Assembly (NCBI GenBank): GCA_965219495.1 | Contig: OZ244777.1 | Coordinates: 3,658,001 to 3,722,000, forward strand | DNA length: 64,000 nt | DNA from: CAZPXZ01 sp965219495 | Lineage (GTDB): Bacteria > Pseudomonadota > Alphaproteobacteria > Rhodobacterales > CAZPXZ01 | Direction: 5' to 3' | Part shown: positions 42,658-52,500 of the stretch, in pieces | Position numbering within the stretch: the stretch's first letter is position 1 | Layout: every line of letters starts with the position of its first letter | Position numbers and translations under genes: made by a program | The notes under the pieces: model-generated | The model's database searches: none | Seen by the model: only the letters and a program-made list of their open reading frames with translations | Told to the model about the DNA's origin: nothing

Positions 42658-45005
42658 CAGAGCTCCTGACATAGGCACATTTCAAGTTGAACCGGGCGGG
42701 CCTTGATAGACCATTCGCCGGCGGGTTCCCGGATAGTTGATTTGCTGGGCAGTGGCAGCTTCGCACAGGGCCCGCAAGGCTCGGTTGAAGCGCGGCTGCG
42801 CCATGGAGTGGAAGCGCACGAGGAGTTCTTCGCCGTCCTCGCTGGGGATCAGGTCTGCCGGGGTCTGGAACACCGCCTTCAGGAAAGCGCGCCCTTCTTC
42901 GGCGTCGCGGCTGAGCAGCGGCCCGGCGGCGGCGAGCATGGCGCTTTCGGCCCGGTAGGCGATGGTGCGGATGAGGTCGGTGAAGATTTTCCGCTCGGTT
43001 TCGAGTTTGACGGCTTGCTGTCCGTCCAACGTGTCTGCGAAGGGCACTTTTTCCGGGGCCTCGGCGAAGCGGGCGCGGCATTCCTCGATCCGGGTTTCGA
43101 CCTCCTGGATCTGCTGCTCAAGGGCGGCGAGGGCGGCGGCGCGCTTCGCCTGGCGCCGGGCGCTGCCGGCGTCGGCTTCCCGCAGATCCTGCATCTTCTT
43201 CTTCTTCCGCTCCAGGCGTCCGGCCTGGCGCTCCAGGCGTTCACGGTCCTTCTTCAACTGCCTGCGCAGCGGGTTGGGCACGAGGCGAGCCGCATCGTCC
43301 GGCTCCACCGCCCGGCAGCACAGATGGTCCAGCGCGAACTCGTGGCGCATGTACCGGAAGAAGTTCTCCTGCCGCCAGCGCGCGAACATCCGCGAGGCCA
43401 CCTCGGCGATCGGCAGGTCCCGGCGCGTCGTCAGCACCGAAGTCTGATGGCCGTTGGCGCACAGCCTGCGGACTTCCCGCATGCGGAACGACCCGCCTTT
43501 GCCGAACCGGGCCTCGCCTTCGGCAAGGCGGTAGACCGCCGGCTTCGAAGCGCCGGCTTGGGCCGGATCTTCGAAGGCATCGAACGCCGCTTCCGGCCAC
43601 GGCGCGTAGCGCCCCTTGCGGTAGGTCAGCACGTCGAAGCCGGCCTTGAACCAGCGCTGGAACGTCTCCGGGCTCCAGCCTTCACGGTCGAACACCAGGG
43701 TCACCCGCCGGCCGGCGCCAACCTGCGCTCGCACGTCCGGCAGAATCTCCTTGTTCAGCATCGACAGCAGCCCGTCGTTGGCGGCCGCCGTCACGAACAG
43801 CCACGGTTGCGCCGCGGCATCGTGCACCCAGACATCGGTGGTGGCCGGAAGGCACAGCCGCCGACGCGGCACGAAGGTCTTCGGAAGCCGGTGCTTGCGG
43901 CCGTGGTACGGCCGCACATGCCCGTCGATATACAACATCCCCACCAGCCCGGGCGACGCCGACATCCAGCGCCGCGCCAGCGCTTCCGCCAGTCGCCGCA
44001 CCAGCCCCCGGGCGCCGATCTCCCGCAGCTTGCGGCGCAGCGTCTTCATCTCCGGCGCCCGGTCCAGGCCCAGGACAAGCCCCAGCTCCCCCGGCGCATG
44101 GCCCTTCAGTTGCTCGGCGCTCCGGATCCGCAGCAGCGCCATGAACGCCAGCGTCAACAGCACGCTGCGAAGGCCGAAAAAACCGTTCTTCAGCCGCCCG
44201 TAGATCGTCTCCGCCGCCTCCACCAGTCCCTCGCCCAGCAACGCAGGCAAAGCCAGAAGCACGCCCGCGCCGGAAACCGCCTCCGCCGCTTCGAACACCG
44301 CCGGAGCCTCGTCCAGCGCCCCCGTCCGCGCCAGCAGCCGCTCCTCCGAGCGCTTGACGCCGATGCCCCCTTCACAGGTCGCGTCCGCCGCCGAGCGCGC
44401 CGATGGCTGCGATCCCGGATCCGCCGAATCCGCCGCGCCGCCCCTGCGCAGCCAGCCCTGCCGCAGCGCGTACTGCAGCGCCGTGTGCGAAACACCCAGC
44501 GCCCGCGCCGTCCCCCGCACCGAGCCGCCCGCGTCCAGCAGACCCTGCGCCGCCGCCAGCTTCTCCGCCGTCAGCTTGTAGCCGCCGCGCGGACCCCGGG
44601 CGTCCGCAAGCGCCGCCACCCCGCCCCGCTCATACGCATCCCGGTTGTTGTAAATGGTGTTGCGCGAAACCCCGAACGCTTCCGCCAACTGCGTCACGCT
44701 TGCCAACCCAAGGGAAGCCAGCATCCCCATCGCCGTCCGAACGCCCTGGCGGTCGCCGTCGGGAGCCGAGAAAATCACCCCGCCCGAGTTGAACACCGCC
44801 AGGCGGCCGTCCTCCCAGGCGATGGCGCACTGGTCGCTGATGACGATGGCGTTGTCGGGAATGAAGCCAAGACGGGCAGGCAGCATGATCGGAATTCCTC
44901 GGCGGGGATGATTGGATAAATCCGAATTATGCCGATTCCCCACGCAGATGTCAAGTCAAATGCCTGGAAATATTCACTTCTTATGCCGGAATGTCAGGAG
45001 CTCTG
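42658..45005 (-). mobile_element. 2348-bp insertion sequence, copy B
   Basis: Same element as 12081-14416 in opposite orientation. Perfect 15-bp terminal repeats CAGAGCTCCTGACAT lie at 42658-42672 and, complemented, 44991-45005. The 5-bp flanks are AATTT at 42653-42657 and 45006-45010; in the element's own orientation this is AAATT, the same as copy A. It contains an intact transposase with its promoter. Confidence 0.93.
42682..44886 (-). CDS. Transposase of the 2.3-kb IS, copy B
   Basis: 734 residues from the ATG at 44886; the sequence reads the same as copy A except for four extra residues (LVLG) in GELGLVLGLDRAPEM. It has two helix-turn-helix units near the N-terminus, a probable DDE core with FDREGWSPETFQRWF and RWRQENFFRYMRHE, and a charged coiled coil towards the C-terminus. 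A TTGACA-17-CATAAT promoter precedes it. The long open frame on the opposite strand is a composition artefact. Confidence 0.85.
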   Translation of the reverse strand: MLPARLGFIPDNAIVISDQCAIAWEDGRLAVFNSGGVIFSAPDGDRQGVRTAMGMLASLGLASVTQLAEAFGVSRNTIYNNRDAYERGGVAALADARGPRGGYKLTAEKLAAAQGLLDAGGSVRGTARALGVSHTALQYALRQGWLRRGGAADSADPGSQPSARSAADATCEGGIGVKRSEERLLARTGALDEAPAVFEAAEAVSGAGVLLALPALLGEGLVEAAETIYGRLKNGFFGLRSVLLTLAFMALLRIRSAEQLKGHAPGELGLVLGLDRAPEMKTLRRKLREIGARGLVRRLAEALARRWMSASPGLVGMLYIDGHVRPYHGRKHRLPKTFVPRRRLCLPATTDVWVHDAAAQPWLFVTAAANDGLLSMLNKEILPDVRAQVGAGRRVTLVFDREGWSPETFQRWFKAGFDVLTYRKGRYAPWPEAAFDAFEDPAQAGASKPAVYRLAEGEARFGKGGSFRMREVRRLCANGHQTSVLTTRRDLPIAEVASRMFARWRQENFFRYMRHEFALDHLCCRAVEPDDAARLVPNPLRRQLKKDRERLERQAGRLERKKKKMQDLREADAGSARRQAKRAAALAALEQQIQEVETRIEECRARFAEAPEKVPFADTLDGQQAVKLETERKIFTDLIRTIAYRAESAMLAAAGPLLSRDAEEGRAFLKAVFQTPADLIPSEDGEELLVRFHSMAQPRFNRALRALCEAATAQQINYPGTRRRMVYQGPPGST

Positions 45006-45160
45006 AATTTAAGACAAATCTGGTTACGAGATGAAAAGGGAATGGATTCACGTATCGCTAAATGCAAAAAACTAGTTCAACATCTAGTCCTATGAAAGTT
45101 TGCCAAACCAGCAACAAGTGGTCAGACAAAAGGTGGCGTGAAAAATCACTACACGAAATA

Positions 45161-45634
45161 TCAGGAGAATTCACTGGTCCACTCGCCCCAAGGATGAAAT
45201 GTAGCGTAATATGCTAGGCCTGTTGCATACTCGATCACGGCATCTCGCCGATCCTCAGCATCCAAAGACACTGGAATTACAATATCCGCATGGTAAGGAT
45301 TTTCGTCTGTGGGTGAAGGATTGACACTACAGCCGACCGTCTCCACGTCGCCTGCAAATAAGATATACCAACCCCAAAACGATTTTCCGGATGAGCGCGC
45401 GCTTCGTCTTCCGACTTCGGCGATCGTGGCAATGGGCGCAGAGTTCATGCGGTTAACTGAGATTTCATTGCTGTTCTTGGGCGGGTTGAACCTAGACACT
45501 GGGACTCGCGCCTTGCCTTCCGCCTGCATCCGGCGGAAAGCGCGTCTTGCGCCGCTTCGGGATCGTTCTTCTCTTCCGAGTTTGTCCGTTTTCGCTATGG
45601 GACCCAGCGCTTCCTTTTCCAACCGTTGGTTCAC
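45161..45634 (-). CDS. Unknown protein C of a three-gene operon
   Basis: 157 residues, GTG start at 45634 that overlaps the preceding gene's TAG by one base (TAGTG), so translation is probably coupled. The N-terminal 60 residues are basic and probably disordered. The C-terminal 90 look folded: SFWGWYILFAGDVETVGCSV, ADIVIPVSLDAEDRRDAVIE and YATGLAYYATFHPWGEW. No signal peptide or membrane helix. I do not recognise the family. The gene ends 155 bases from IS copy B, so further genes of the operon may have been lost there. Confidence 0.55.
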   Translation of the reverse strand: MNQRLEKEALGPIAKTDKLGREERSRSGARRAFRRMQAEGKARVPVSRFNPPKNSNEISVNRMNSAPIATIAEVGRRSARSSGKSFWGWYILFAGDVETVGCSVNPSPTDENPYHADIVIPVSLDAEDRRDAVIEYATGLAYYATFHPWGEWTSEFS

Positions 45635-46341
45635 TACTTGATACCGACCCTGTTAAGTTCCTGGAGACCACCTTCGCTAAGCAAGTCTGTCGCGTCATCA
45701 ACCCGCAGCCGTCCCTTCGATTTTCTCGTCTGGTAGAAAAGGGCACCGGAACCGTTATGCTCGATCAAGAACAACACGCCGGCCCTGATTTCAGGATTCC
45801 GAAAGTCGATCGCGATGCTTCCCTCGTCCATTTGGTAGATGTCTGGCCGATCGGTTACGTAAATGGAGACTTCCCGTAGTAACCGTTCTGCCTTCGTCAA
45901 TCCAAGTTCCGAAGGCTCTTCTAGGCCTTCGTCAAGTGCATCGGCCGGACACGCTGCCAATTCGTTCAAGGCTTCTTCCAACCAGGCGGTATTCGTCGCG
46001 ACCGAAGTAGCCGGCCTGATGTCGGCAAGAGAGAAGACTGTTCCGGTATAACGCCTAGGGAGCATAGGTCCATGTGGGATATGTGGCCAGACTTGGTTCT
46101 CGGTTGATTGGTGACTGGAATGTTCGTCCGGCGTATGCGACCGTACATGGCCGCTCTCAGCCTGTGCGATCCTTGTCAGCTGCCGCGGAGAAAACGGCTG
46201 AGTTCTTCTGAGATACCGGGCAGTGTTGGAGTTCTCAAAGGAATCATGTTGCGGGTTGATCGACGGTTGTCGGGAAACATCCGTCACAGCATGTTGAATC
46301 GCCGGTGACGCCAACGGCAAGAGTGGGGAAGCATTGTGCAT
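45634..46341 (-). CDS. Unknown protein B of a three-gene operon
   Basis: 235 residues starting nine bases after gene A. The first 95 residues are rich in Ser, His, Pro and Gln and probably disordered. The rest appears folded and acidic: LADIRPATSVATNTAWLEEA, LTKAERLLREVSIYVTDRPD, MDEGSIAIDFRNPEIRAGVL and RLRVDDATDLLSEGGLQEL. The segment SIAIDF-x8-GVLFLIE looks like the edge of a small beta-sheet domain. No catalytic motif is recognised. Confidence 0.55.
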   Translation of the reverse strand: MHNASPLLPLASPAIQHAVTDVSRQPSINPQHDSFENSNTARYLRRTQPFSPRQLTRIAQAESGHVRSHTPDEHSSHQSTENQVWPHIPHGPMLPRRYTGTVFSLADIRPATSVATNTAWLEEALNELAACPADALDEGLEEPSELGLTKAERLLREVSIYVTDRPDIYQMDEGSIAIDFRNPEIRAGVLFLIEHNGSGALFYQTRKSKGRLRVDDATDLLSEGGLQELNRVGIK

Positions 46342-46350
46342 CGAATTGTG

Positions 46351-47046
46351 TTACTCCACTACCAAACCCAGTTTATCGATTACCAACTTAGAGACACTGG
46401 ATAGATGCTCGGTCATTTTGTCGAAGGTGTTATAATGCGTGCCCAGCGTGTACTCTGCGGAAATCTCAAGAAACAAATGCGCGTCTGGCAGAGCTGACTT
46501 GTCCACGGTGATACCAAAGGCCCATAGTTCGTCTGGGTTAAAACAATCGAATTTGACTTGAGAGCGTGCTTTGCTTGCGCCAATTCCAAATGGATCGGAT
46601 GATCCAGGAAGCCAAGTAAGACTTCTGACAAGGCCTTCGGCTGCTTCCAAACCTCCGTCGACTGTTAGCCAAGATGGAGTGACAAGTCTCCAGTGTGCTG
46701 GGGTACTGTCAGTCAAAAATCTGCATACAGCATCTTCAAAGTACATTGCGTGACGTTTGGCTCGATCGATCGCTTCCGGTGATCGAAGGTCAAGAAAGCG
46801 CGCCTTGTAGCCGTCTAGTTTCGCCTCAAATGAACTAAATCCGGAAAACAAGGTGAGGGTCACGCCGGCGGTGGCGATAGTATTTCCGTTATCCAGTCTA
46901 ATTGCATCTGAGGGAATCTGTATTTCCTGGCTAAAGGCGTCGTAAATGGGTTCTGTGATTTGAGAAAAACACGCAATCCGGCTAAAGGCCGGGCGGGAAA
47001 AGGCCACTTCGTAGTGTGCATCAAATCGAGTTATGCGAGCTTTCAT
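46351..47046 (-). CDS. Unknown protein A of a three-gene operon
   Basis: 231 residues, first gene of the operon. It is predominantly beta-strand and helix without membrane segments; recognisable blocks are FDAHYEVAFSRPAFSRIACF, TIATAGVTLTLFSGFSSFEA and YTLGTHYNTFDKMTEHLSSV. It does not match any family I can name. Tight spacing with genes B and C, an accessory setting beside an integrase and the codon-rich open frame support real genes. A three-gene unit of this size fits a toxin-antitoxin or defence module, but that is speculation. Confidence 0.55.
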   Translation of the reverse strand: MKARITRFDAHYEVAFSRPAFSRIACFSQITEPIYDAFSQEIQIPSDAIRLDNGNTIATAGVTLTLFSGFSSFEAKLDGYKARFLDLRSPEAIDRAKRHAMYFEDAVCRFLTDSTPAHWRLVTPSWLTVDGGLEAAEGLVRSLTWLPGSSDPFGIGASKARSQVKFDCFNPDELWAFGITVDKSALPDAHLFLEISAEYTLGTHYNTFDKMTEHLSSVSKLVIDKLGLVVE

Positions 47047-47388
47047 TTTACAAGTCTCGGACCGAATTTGCCAATTAGTGTGCCGAATGATGACTCATGA
47101 AGCAACCGGACAAGAATGAATAGTCTTGGTTTATGGTTCTTGAAGGGAATGACCATAGTAGAGTGTTGATCCGTATGCGGTTCAATCTCTGCCTGAGTGA
47201 GCCGCAAGGCGGTTCAGCACGGGACGAAGGTGCGAAGGACGTTCCGTTGATCAGTGCCCAAGAGCAAGATGGCATTTACCATTGCCTTCGTAGGAGATGG
47301 ATACGACACGAGAGCAGATCAAGGAGCAAATCACAACACCGAATTCTCTGAGCGTTTGGCTGCTGGGGGCGGGCGGGGATACATGAAA
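47047..47388. other. About 340 bases with no supported gene
   Basis: Lies between the unknown operon and the end of the integrase, and should contain the operon's promoter on the minus strand. No attachment-site repeat, tRNA end or clear promoter was seen. Confidence 0.35.
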
Positions 47389-48513
47389 TCAGTTCGACGC
47401 TGGCTCAGACGGGGCGATATGCATCCCGATGCTGTACGCAACGCGGGAATCGGACGCCTTCACTGACTCGTTCGCCAAGTGTGCGTAGCGCGCCGTCGTC
47501 GTTTCCTTGCGATGGCCGAGCAGCCTCCCGATCATCGGAAGCCCCTCGTCGAGCGCAAGCGCCCGGGACGCGTAGGAGCGGCGGGCGTCGTGAATGTGCA
47601 CATCGTCGAGCCCGGCTCGCGGCCAGAGCCGCAGCCAGATCTTGTCGAGAGTCTTCAGATGATCACCCGGGTTCTTGCCCGGAATGACCTAAGTGTTGCC
47701 TTCGATACGCGAAATGCCGGCCAGCACCCATTCCACCGGCGGCGTCAGCGGTATCCGTCGCGCACCGGTCTTCGAATCCCGAAGCCTGATCTCGCCCGCC
47801 GTCCGATCGATGTCATCCCAGCGCAGGGTGACGATCTCGTTCCTCCGGTGCCCGGTGAACACCAGCAGCCGGATCGCCGCGATACCCGACGGCAGGAACT
47901 TGCCGCTGGTCTCCGCTTCGTCCAGCACCCGGTCCAGCCGCCTGTACTCCTCCGGGCTCAGGAGGCGCTCACGGCGATGCTCCTTGTAGCGTCGCACCGA
48001 CCGGCACGGGTTGCGCCGCGGCGGCGTCATGCCCCAGGCCTCGGCCAACTTGAACATCTTCGCCAACACGCTGACCGTCTGGTTCGCCTGGTACGGCTTG
48101 TCCCGTATCTTGAAATGCAGGTCCGACACATGCGACCGCTCGACCGCCGAGATCGGAAACGCGCCCAGTTCCGGCAGGATGTAGAGGTCGAGCACGCGCC
48201 GGAAGATCTCGACGGTCCCCGGCCTGCAGTTCACCTCGACATTCGCCTTCATGTAGCGCTTGGCTAGGTCGATCACCTCCGCTGCCGTGCGGCGGGCCAC
48301 CTCCGCGGTCATTTTGACATCGCGGCCGATCAAGACGCGTCTCAGGCTGCCGGTCGGCCCTCGTGTCTGGACCACATAGACCTTGCGTTCGGTGGCATAC
48401 ACGCGCACACCGAAGCCGGGCAGTTCCCGATCCCAGAAGACGGCATCACCGGTCTCGACGCTCAGCGCATCGACCGTCCGCTTGGAAATCTTGATGGCAT
48501 TTTGCCGGGCCAT
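47389..48513 (-). pseudogene. Tyrosine recombinase (phage/island integrase) with an in-frame amber stop
   Basis: From the ATG at 48513 (another at 48522) the reading has the integrase N-terminal arm (IKISKRTVDALSVETGDAVF), a SAM-like core and the catalytic Arg in FTGHRRNEIVTLRWDD. A TAG at 47689-47691 then stops it (SRIEGNT-stop-VIPGKNPG). The same frame continues with HIHDARRSYASRALAL, the H-x-x-R box, and ATARYAHLA-like TTTARYAHL with the nucleophilic Tyr. Without the stop the enzyme would be complete. It probably once mobilised part of the accessory zone. Confidence 0.85.
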
Positions 48514-48739
48514 GGCACCCATCCCACAGCTGTCGGCCGCTCTCGAAAACCGTAATCGAATAGGAACCGCGTGACATCAATCTCGGAGGGATATACGCCC
48601 TTTCCTGGGCACATTGCAACCCCTGAATTCGACACCGAATGCAACCTAAACTATTGCGCTACAACTATTTATCATCGATATGTTCCCGCTCGTCCCTGTT
48701 AGTCCCAATCGGCATCTCAACAGACGATCTGTGATACTT

Positions 48740-49020
48740 CTATCCGGTTTGGGGGGAGATAATCCCGAGCTCCAGGCACTGCCCGTAGACGGTGTTGATC
48801 ATTTGGGTGCGCTGTTTGATCAGCAGTCGCTTGCACCGGTGGAGCGACTGCATCGCCTGGTGATCTTCACTTCGCACCACCGCGAAGCGCATTCCCGGAC
48901 GCTGCGCGGCTTCCCAAATCGCTTCCGGGTCCACCGCATAATTCTTGAGGGACTTGATACTCGGATCCACATACTGCGCCGGAATCAGAACTACATCATT
49001 CCCTATCGCGGTTAGCCCAG
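48740..49020 (-). pseudogene. IS110-family transposase remnant
   Basis: On the minus strand: GNDVVLIPAQYVDPSIKSLK, DPEAIWEAAQRPGMRFAVVR, SEDHQAMQSLHRCKRLLIKQ and LGIISPQ, matching the middle of IS110 transposases between the DEDD nuclease-like N-terminus and the C-terminal domain. The first 50-60 residues and everything after this point are missing. Confidence 0.75.
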
Positions 49021-49172
49021 CTTTACAATTTTGGTGGGTAAATATCGCTGCTTTCGGGCGCATTTGCCGGATGTTAGATTGGCAAGTCGTTGCGGGGCCA
49101 GGGTTGGACCGTTTCGGGGTTCCCGAATTCCGCCAATTATTGCGCAAATATGCATTTTATTAAGGATTAAGC

Positions 49173-49188
49173 CGGCTCGTGAGAGCCG
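49173..49188 (-). terminator. Short hairpin downstream of parC
   Basis: CGGCTC-GTGA-GAGCCG forms a 6-bp stem with a 4-base loop about 130 bases after the parC stop. The sequence flanking it is AT-rich. It could end the parC transcript; no strong T-run is present on the minus strand. Confidence 0.35.
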
Positions 49189-49314
49189 AGCCTAATCTAT
49201 TTGTTTCCCGCTATATTAAGTTCAACATAGCCGGAATACCGCATGCTCGGGACTGTGAGGGGCGGGGCGCAGCAATGCTCCCCTCTACACGGCCGATTGA
49301 TCTACTCTTGCGTT

Positions 49315-51549
49315 TCAAGTGAATTTGAGTTCCTTCGGGAATCCTCTCGGCAACTTTTTCCGTCCGGCACCTGCCCGTTTTCCCATCCAGTGCTGGAGTT
49401 CTCGTTCGGTTCGCGTGCGTCCGCCGGTTTCCTGCCAGGAAAGGCCCTTCTCCGAATCGAAAACCCGGGCATGACTCAGCTCACCGAGTATGTAGCGTTG
49501 CAGAATCACGCCCCGGCCGCGTTCCTGTTCGGGAACCTCATCGAGAGAAAACATCAGGAGTTGGCGATTCGATCCAACCACGGCAACGGTGTCGCCTTCA
49601 ACTTCGGCGCAGACGACGGCGCGCGCAGGCAGCTTCGGGTTGAGCACCTGTCTACCGGCGCGCCGGCCCGGAGCCGACAACACTGCATCTTCCGGCACGA
49701 TCAATCCGCGCCCATCGCTGGACGCCAGCAGGCGCTTGGCGCCGGGATTGTGCGCAAATAGAGCCACGATCGTCTCCTCGTTCGGCAGGTCGATCATGAG
49801 GCGAACGGGTTCGCCCATGCCGCGTCCGCCCGGAAGCTTGCTGCAGGCCAGGGTGAAAAACTTGCCGTTGGTGGCGAAGAGCAGAATCTGGTCGGTAGTA
49901 GTCGCGTGAAATCGGAAGGCATGACCGTCTCCTTCCTTGTAGCGCACGGTAACGTCTTCCCCGATATGTCCGCGCATGGCCCGAATCCAGCCAAGCTTTG
50001 AACAAACCACCGTCACGGGTTCACGCTCGATCATTGCCTCGATGGGGACTTCTTCCACGGCGGGCGCTTCGGCGAGGCTTGTCCGGCGTTTCCAGGCGCC
50101 TGTCTCGGTCGCTGTTTTCTGAACCTCCCGTATTTGCGCCCCAATCCGCTTCCATTGCTCCGGCTCGGAGCTTTCCAGGAAACGGAGCTCCTGCTGTTCG
50201 GCAGCCAGCGCTTCACGCTCTTCGCGCAAAGTTACTTCCTCCAGACGTTTCAGGTTCCTGAGACGCATATCCAGGATCGCGTCTGCCTGGATCTCCGTGA
50301 GGCTGAATTCGGCCATCAGCGAAGCCTTTGCATCGTCGCTGGTGCGGAGAATTTCGATGACCCGGTCGAGGTTCTCGAAGGCGATCACGTATCCATCCAG
50401 GACTTCGATTCGGTGAGCAATGCGGGAAAGCCGGAACCGCGTGCGCCGAAGAAGCACTTCCCGCCGGTGACCGAGGAATACCTGCAGCGTGTCCCGGAGC
50501 GGCAGCACGGACGGAGCTTGGCCGTCGACCAGCACGTTCAGGTTCAGAGGAACCCGGATTTCGAGGTCGGTTTGGCGGAAGAGCATTTCCATCAGGACTT
50601 CCGCATCCACTTGCCGGCTCCTCGGCTCGAGAACGATCCGCACCTGTTCGTCGGATTCGTCCCGGACATCCGCAAGCAACGGAAATTTCCGTTCCACCAC
50701 AAGACCCGCGAGACGCTCCACCAGTTTCGATTTCTGAATCTGGTAAGGAATTTCCGTTACCACGATCAGGAATTGACCGTGGCCGAATCTCTCCTTGTTC
50801 CAGCGTGAACGGAGGCGGAATGCGCCTCTGCCGCTCTTGTAGGCGGCGAGAACCGATTCCCGCGGTTCCACCAATATGCCCCCAGTGGGAAAGTCGGGCC
50901 CCGGAATGAAATCTACGAGCGTCTCAGTGCGGGCGTTCGGGGTTTTGATGAGGTGGAGCAACGCCTTGCAGAGTTCGTCGATATTGTGCGGCGGAATGGA
51001 CGTTGCCATGCCGACGGCAATTCCGACTGCGCCGTTGGCCAGGAGGTTCGGAAAGGCCGCCGGAAATACGACAGGCTCCTGCTCCTCGGCGGTAAACGTG
51101 TCGCGAAAGTCCACCGTATCTTGTTCGAGGCCTTCCAGCAGCAACGCGGATACTTCAGTTAGACGCGCCTCCGTGTAGCGCATCGCGGCGGCGTTATCGC
51201 CGTCGATGTTTCCGAAATTGCCTTGCCCCTGCACGAGCGGATACCGGGTGGCGAATTCCTGCGCCAGGCGCACGAGGGCGTCATATGCAGCCTGATCGCC
51301 GTGCGGATGGTACTTGCCGATCACATCCCCGACGATCCGGGCCGCTTTCTTGAAAGGCGCACCCGGCCGAAGGCGAAGCTGGTGCATGGCGTAGAGAAGG
51401 CGGCGCTGGACCGGTTTCAGGCCGTCGCGGGCGTCCGGAAGCGCCCGGTCCTTTATGGTTGCGACCGCGAATGCAAGGAAATTCTCGCTCAGAGTGTCAC
51501 TGAGTTCCTGCTCGCGGGTAGGTTCGAAAGAGAATAGATCGGCTTGCAT
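49315..51549 (-). CDS. parC: DNA topoisomerase IV subunit A
   Basis: 744 residues from the ATG at 51549, with AGGTAGGTG upstream. Landmarks of the A subunit: DGLKPVQRRLLYAMHQLRLR, KAARIVGDVIGKYHPHGDQA, QGQGNFGNIDGDNAAAMRYT with the catalytic Tyr near 125, and a GyrA-like C-terminal domain. The coding length and the C-terminal domain with few repeats fit ParC rather than GyrA. It decatenates daughter chromosomes together with ParE, which is not in the window. The gene is single and divergent from the short-chain dehydrogenase. Confidence 0.93.
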   Translation of the reverse strand: MQADLFSFEPTREQELSDTLSENFLAFAVATIKDRALPDARDGLKPVQRRLLYAMHQLRLRPGAPFKKAARIVGDVIGKYHPHGDQAAYDALVRLAQEFATRYPLVQGQGNFGNIDGDNAAAMRYTEARLTEVSALLLEGLEQDTVDFRDTFTAEEQEPVVFPAAFPNLLANGAVGIAVGMATSIPPHNIDELCKALLHLIKTPNARTETLVDFIPGPDFPTGGILVEPRESVLAAYKSGRGAFRLRSRWNKERFGHGQFLIVVTEIPYQIQKSKLVERLAGLVVERKFPLLADVRDESDEQVRIVLEPRSRQVDAEVLMEMLFRQTDLEIRVPLNLNVLVDGQAPSVLPLRDTLQVFLGHRREVLLRRTRFRLSRIAHRIEVLDGYVIAFENLDRVIEILRTSDDAKASLMAEFSLTEIQADAILDMRLRNLKRLEEVTLREEREALAAEQQELRFLESSEPEQWKRIGAQIREVQKTATETGAWKRRTSLAEAPAVEEVPIEAMIEREPVTVVCSKLGWIRAMRGHIGEDVTVRYKEGDGHAFRFHATTTDQILLFATNGKFFTLACSKLPGGRGMGEPVRLMIDLPNEETIVALFAHNPGAKRLLASSDGRGLIVPEDAVLSAPGRRAGRQVLNPKLPARAVVCAEVEGDTVAVVGSNRQLLMFSLDEVPEQERGRGVILQRYILGELSHARVFDSEKGLSWQETGGRTRTERELQHWMGKRAGAGRKKLPRGFPKELKFT

Positions 51550-51633
51550 ACACGTCACCTACCTTTTAGATGCTTGATGGTCTAGCGGCATTCGAACGAA
51601 CAAGACCTGTCACCTTTCCGGGGGAGCGATTGC

Positions 51634-52500
51634 ATGAGTGCGAATCGAACGCGCAGTATTCTAATCACCGGGTGTTCGTCGGGAATCGGGGAAACTGCGG
51701 CGCGCGTCCTTCGCGAACGCGATTGGCGAGTGTTTGCAACATGCCGCAAGGAAAAGGATTGCGCCCGCCTTCGAGACGAAGGCTTTGAGAGTTTCCTCAT
51801 TGATCACGATGATTCCGCGACGATCGCTTCCGGTTTTGAGGAGACAATTCAACGTACAGGCGGGACTCTTGATGCGCTCTTCAACAACGGGGCGTACGCC
51901 ATTCCGGGCGCGGTCGAGGATCTGCCGGTGGAAGCGTTAAGGACGATCTTCGAGTCGAATTTCTTCGGCTGGCATGATCTTACCTGTCGCGCGATCAGGG
52001 TCATGCGCAGGCAGGGGCACGGTCGAATCGTGCAAAACTCGTCCATTTTGGGTTTCGTGGCGTTACCTCTTCGAGGCGCGTACAACTCGACAAAATTTGC
52101 GGTCGAAGGACTAACGGATACGCTCCGCCTCGAACTCAGGGGATCCGGAATTTACGTCATCTTGATTGAGCCGGGTCCTATCGCAAGCCGGTTTCGCGAG
52201 AACGCGCAGATGCAGTTTGAGCGCTGGATCGATCGGGAAGACACTGTGTTCCGTCAGGCCTATGACCGGGAATTCCAGCGGCTGGCGTTGAAGGGGCCCA
52301 CGTCCCGTCATACGCTTCCGCCTGGCGCGGTGGTCGACAAGGTAGTTCACGCCCTGGAATGCAGGCGTCCGCGCGCACGCTACTACGTGACCTTTCCAAC
52401 CTACATGGCAGGGTTTCTCCGCCGCATTCTCTCTACTTCCAGACTCGACGCGTTTCTTTTTCGACCCGGCCTTGCCGCCGATCCGGTCCCGAAGAAGTGA
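51634..52500 (+). CDS. Short-chain dehydrogenase/reductase
   Basis: 288 residues, ATG after GGGGGAG. The NAD(P)-binding motif is ILITGCSSGIGETAAR, followed by NNGAYAIPGA, the catalytic Ser region IVQNSSILGF and the Y-x-x-x-K pair in YNSTKFAVEG. The substrate is not apparent; it resembles SDRs annotated as oxidoreductases acting on steroids or aliphatic alcohols. It overlaps the small membrane-protein gene at GTGA, so the genes to cobalamin adenosyltransferase may be one transcript. Confidence 0.87.
   Translation: MSANRTRSILITGCSSGIGETAARVLRERDWRVFATCRKEKDCARLRDEGFESFLIDHDDSATIASGFEETIQRTGGTLDALFNNGAYAIPGAVEDLPVEALRTIFESNFFGWHDLTCRAIRVMRRQGHGRIVQNSSILGFVALPLRGAYNSTKFAVEGLTDTLRLELRGSGIYVILIEPGPIASRFRENAQMQFERWIDREDTVFRQAYDREFQRLALKGPTSRHTLPPGAVVDKVVHALECRRPRARYYVTFPTYMAGFLRRILSTSRLDAFLFRPGLAADPVPKK

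Noticed and set aside
12081..45005. A 33-kb composite transposon formed by the two inverted IS copies.
   Set aside because: Each copy has its own flanking 5-bp duplication and the cargo includes housekeeping genes such as putA and trxB, so independent insertions are simpler.
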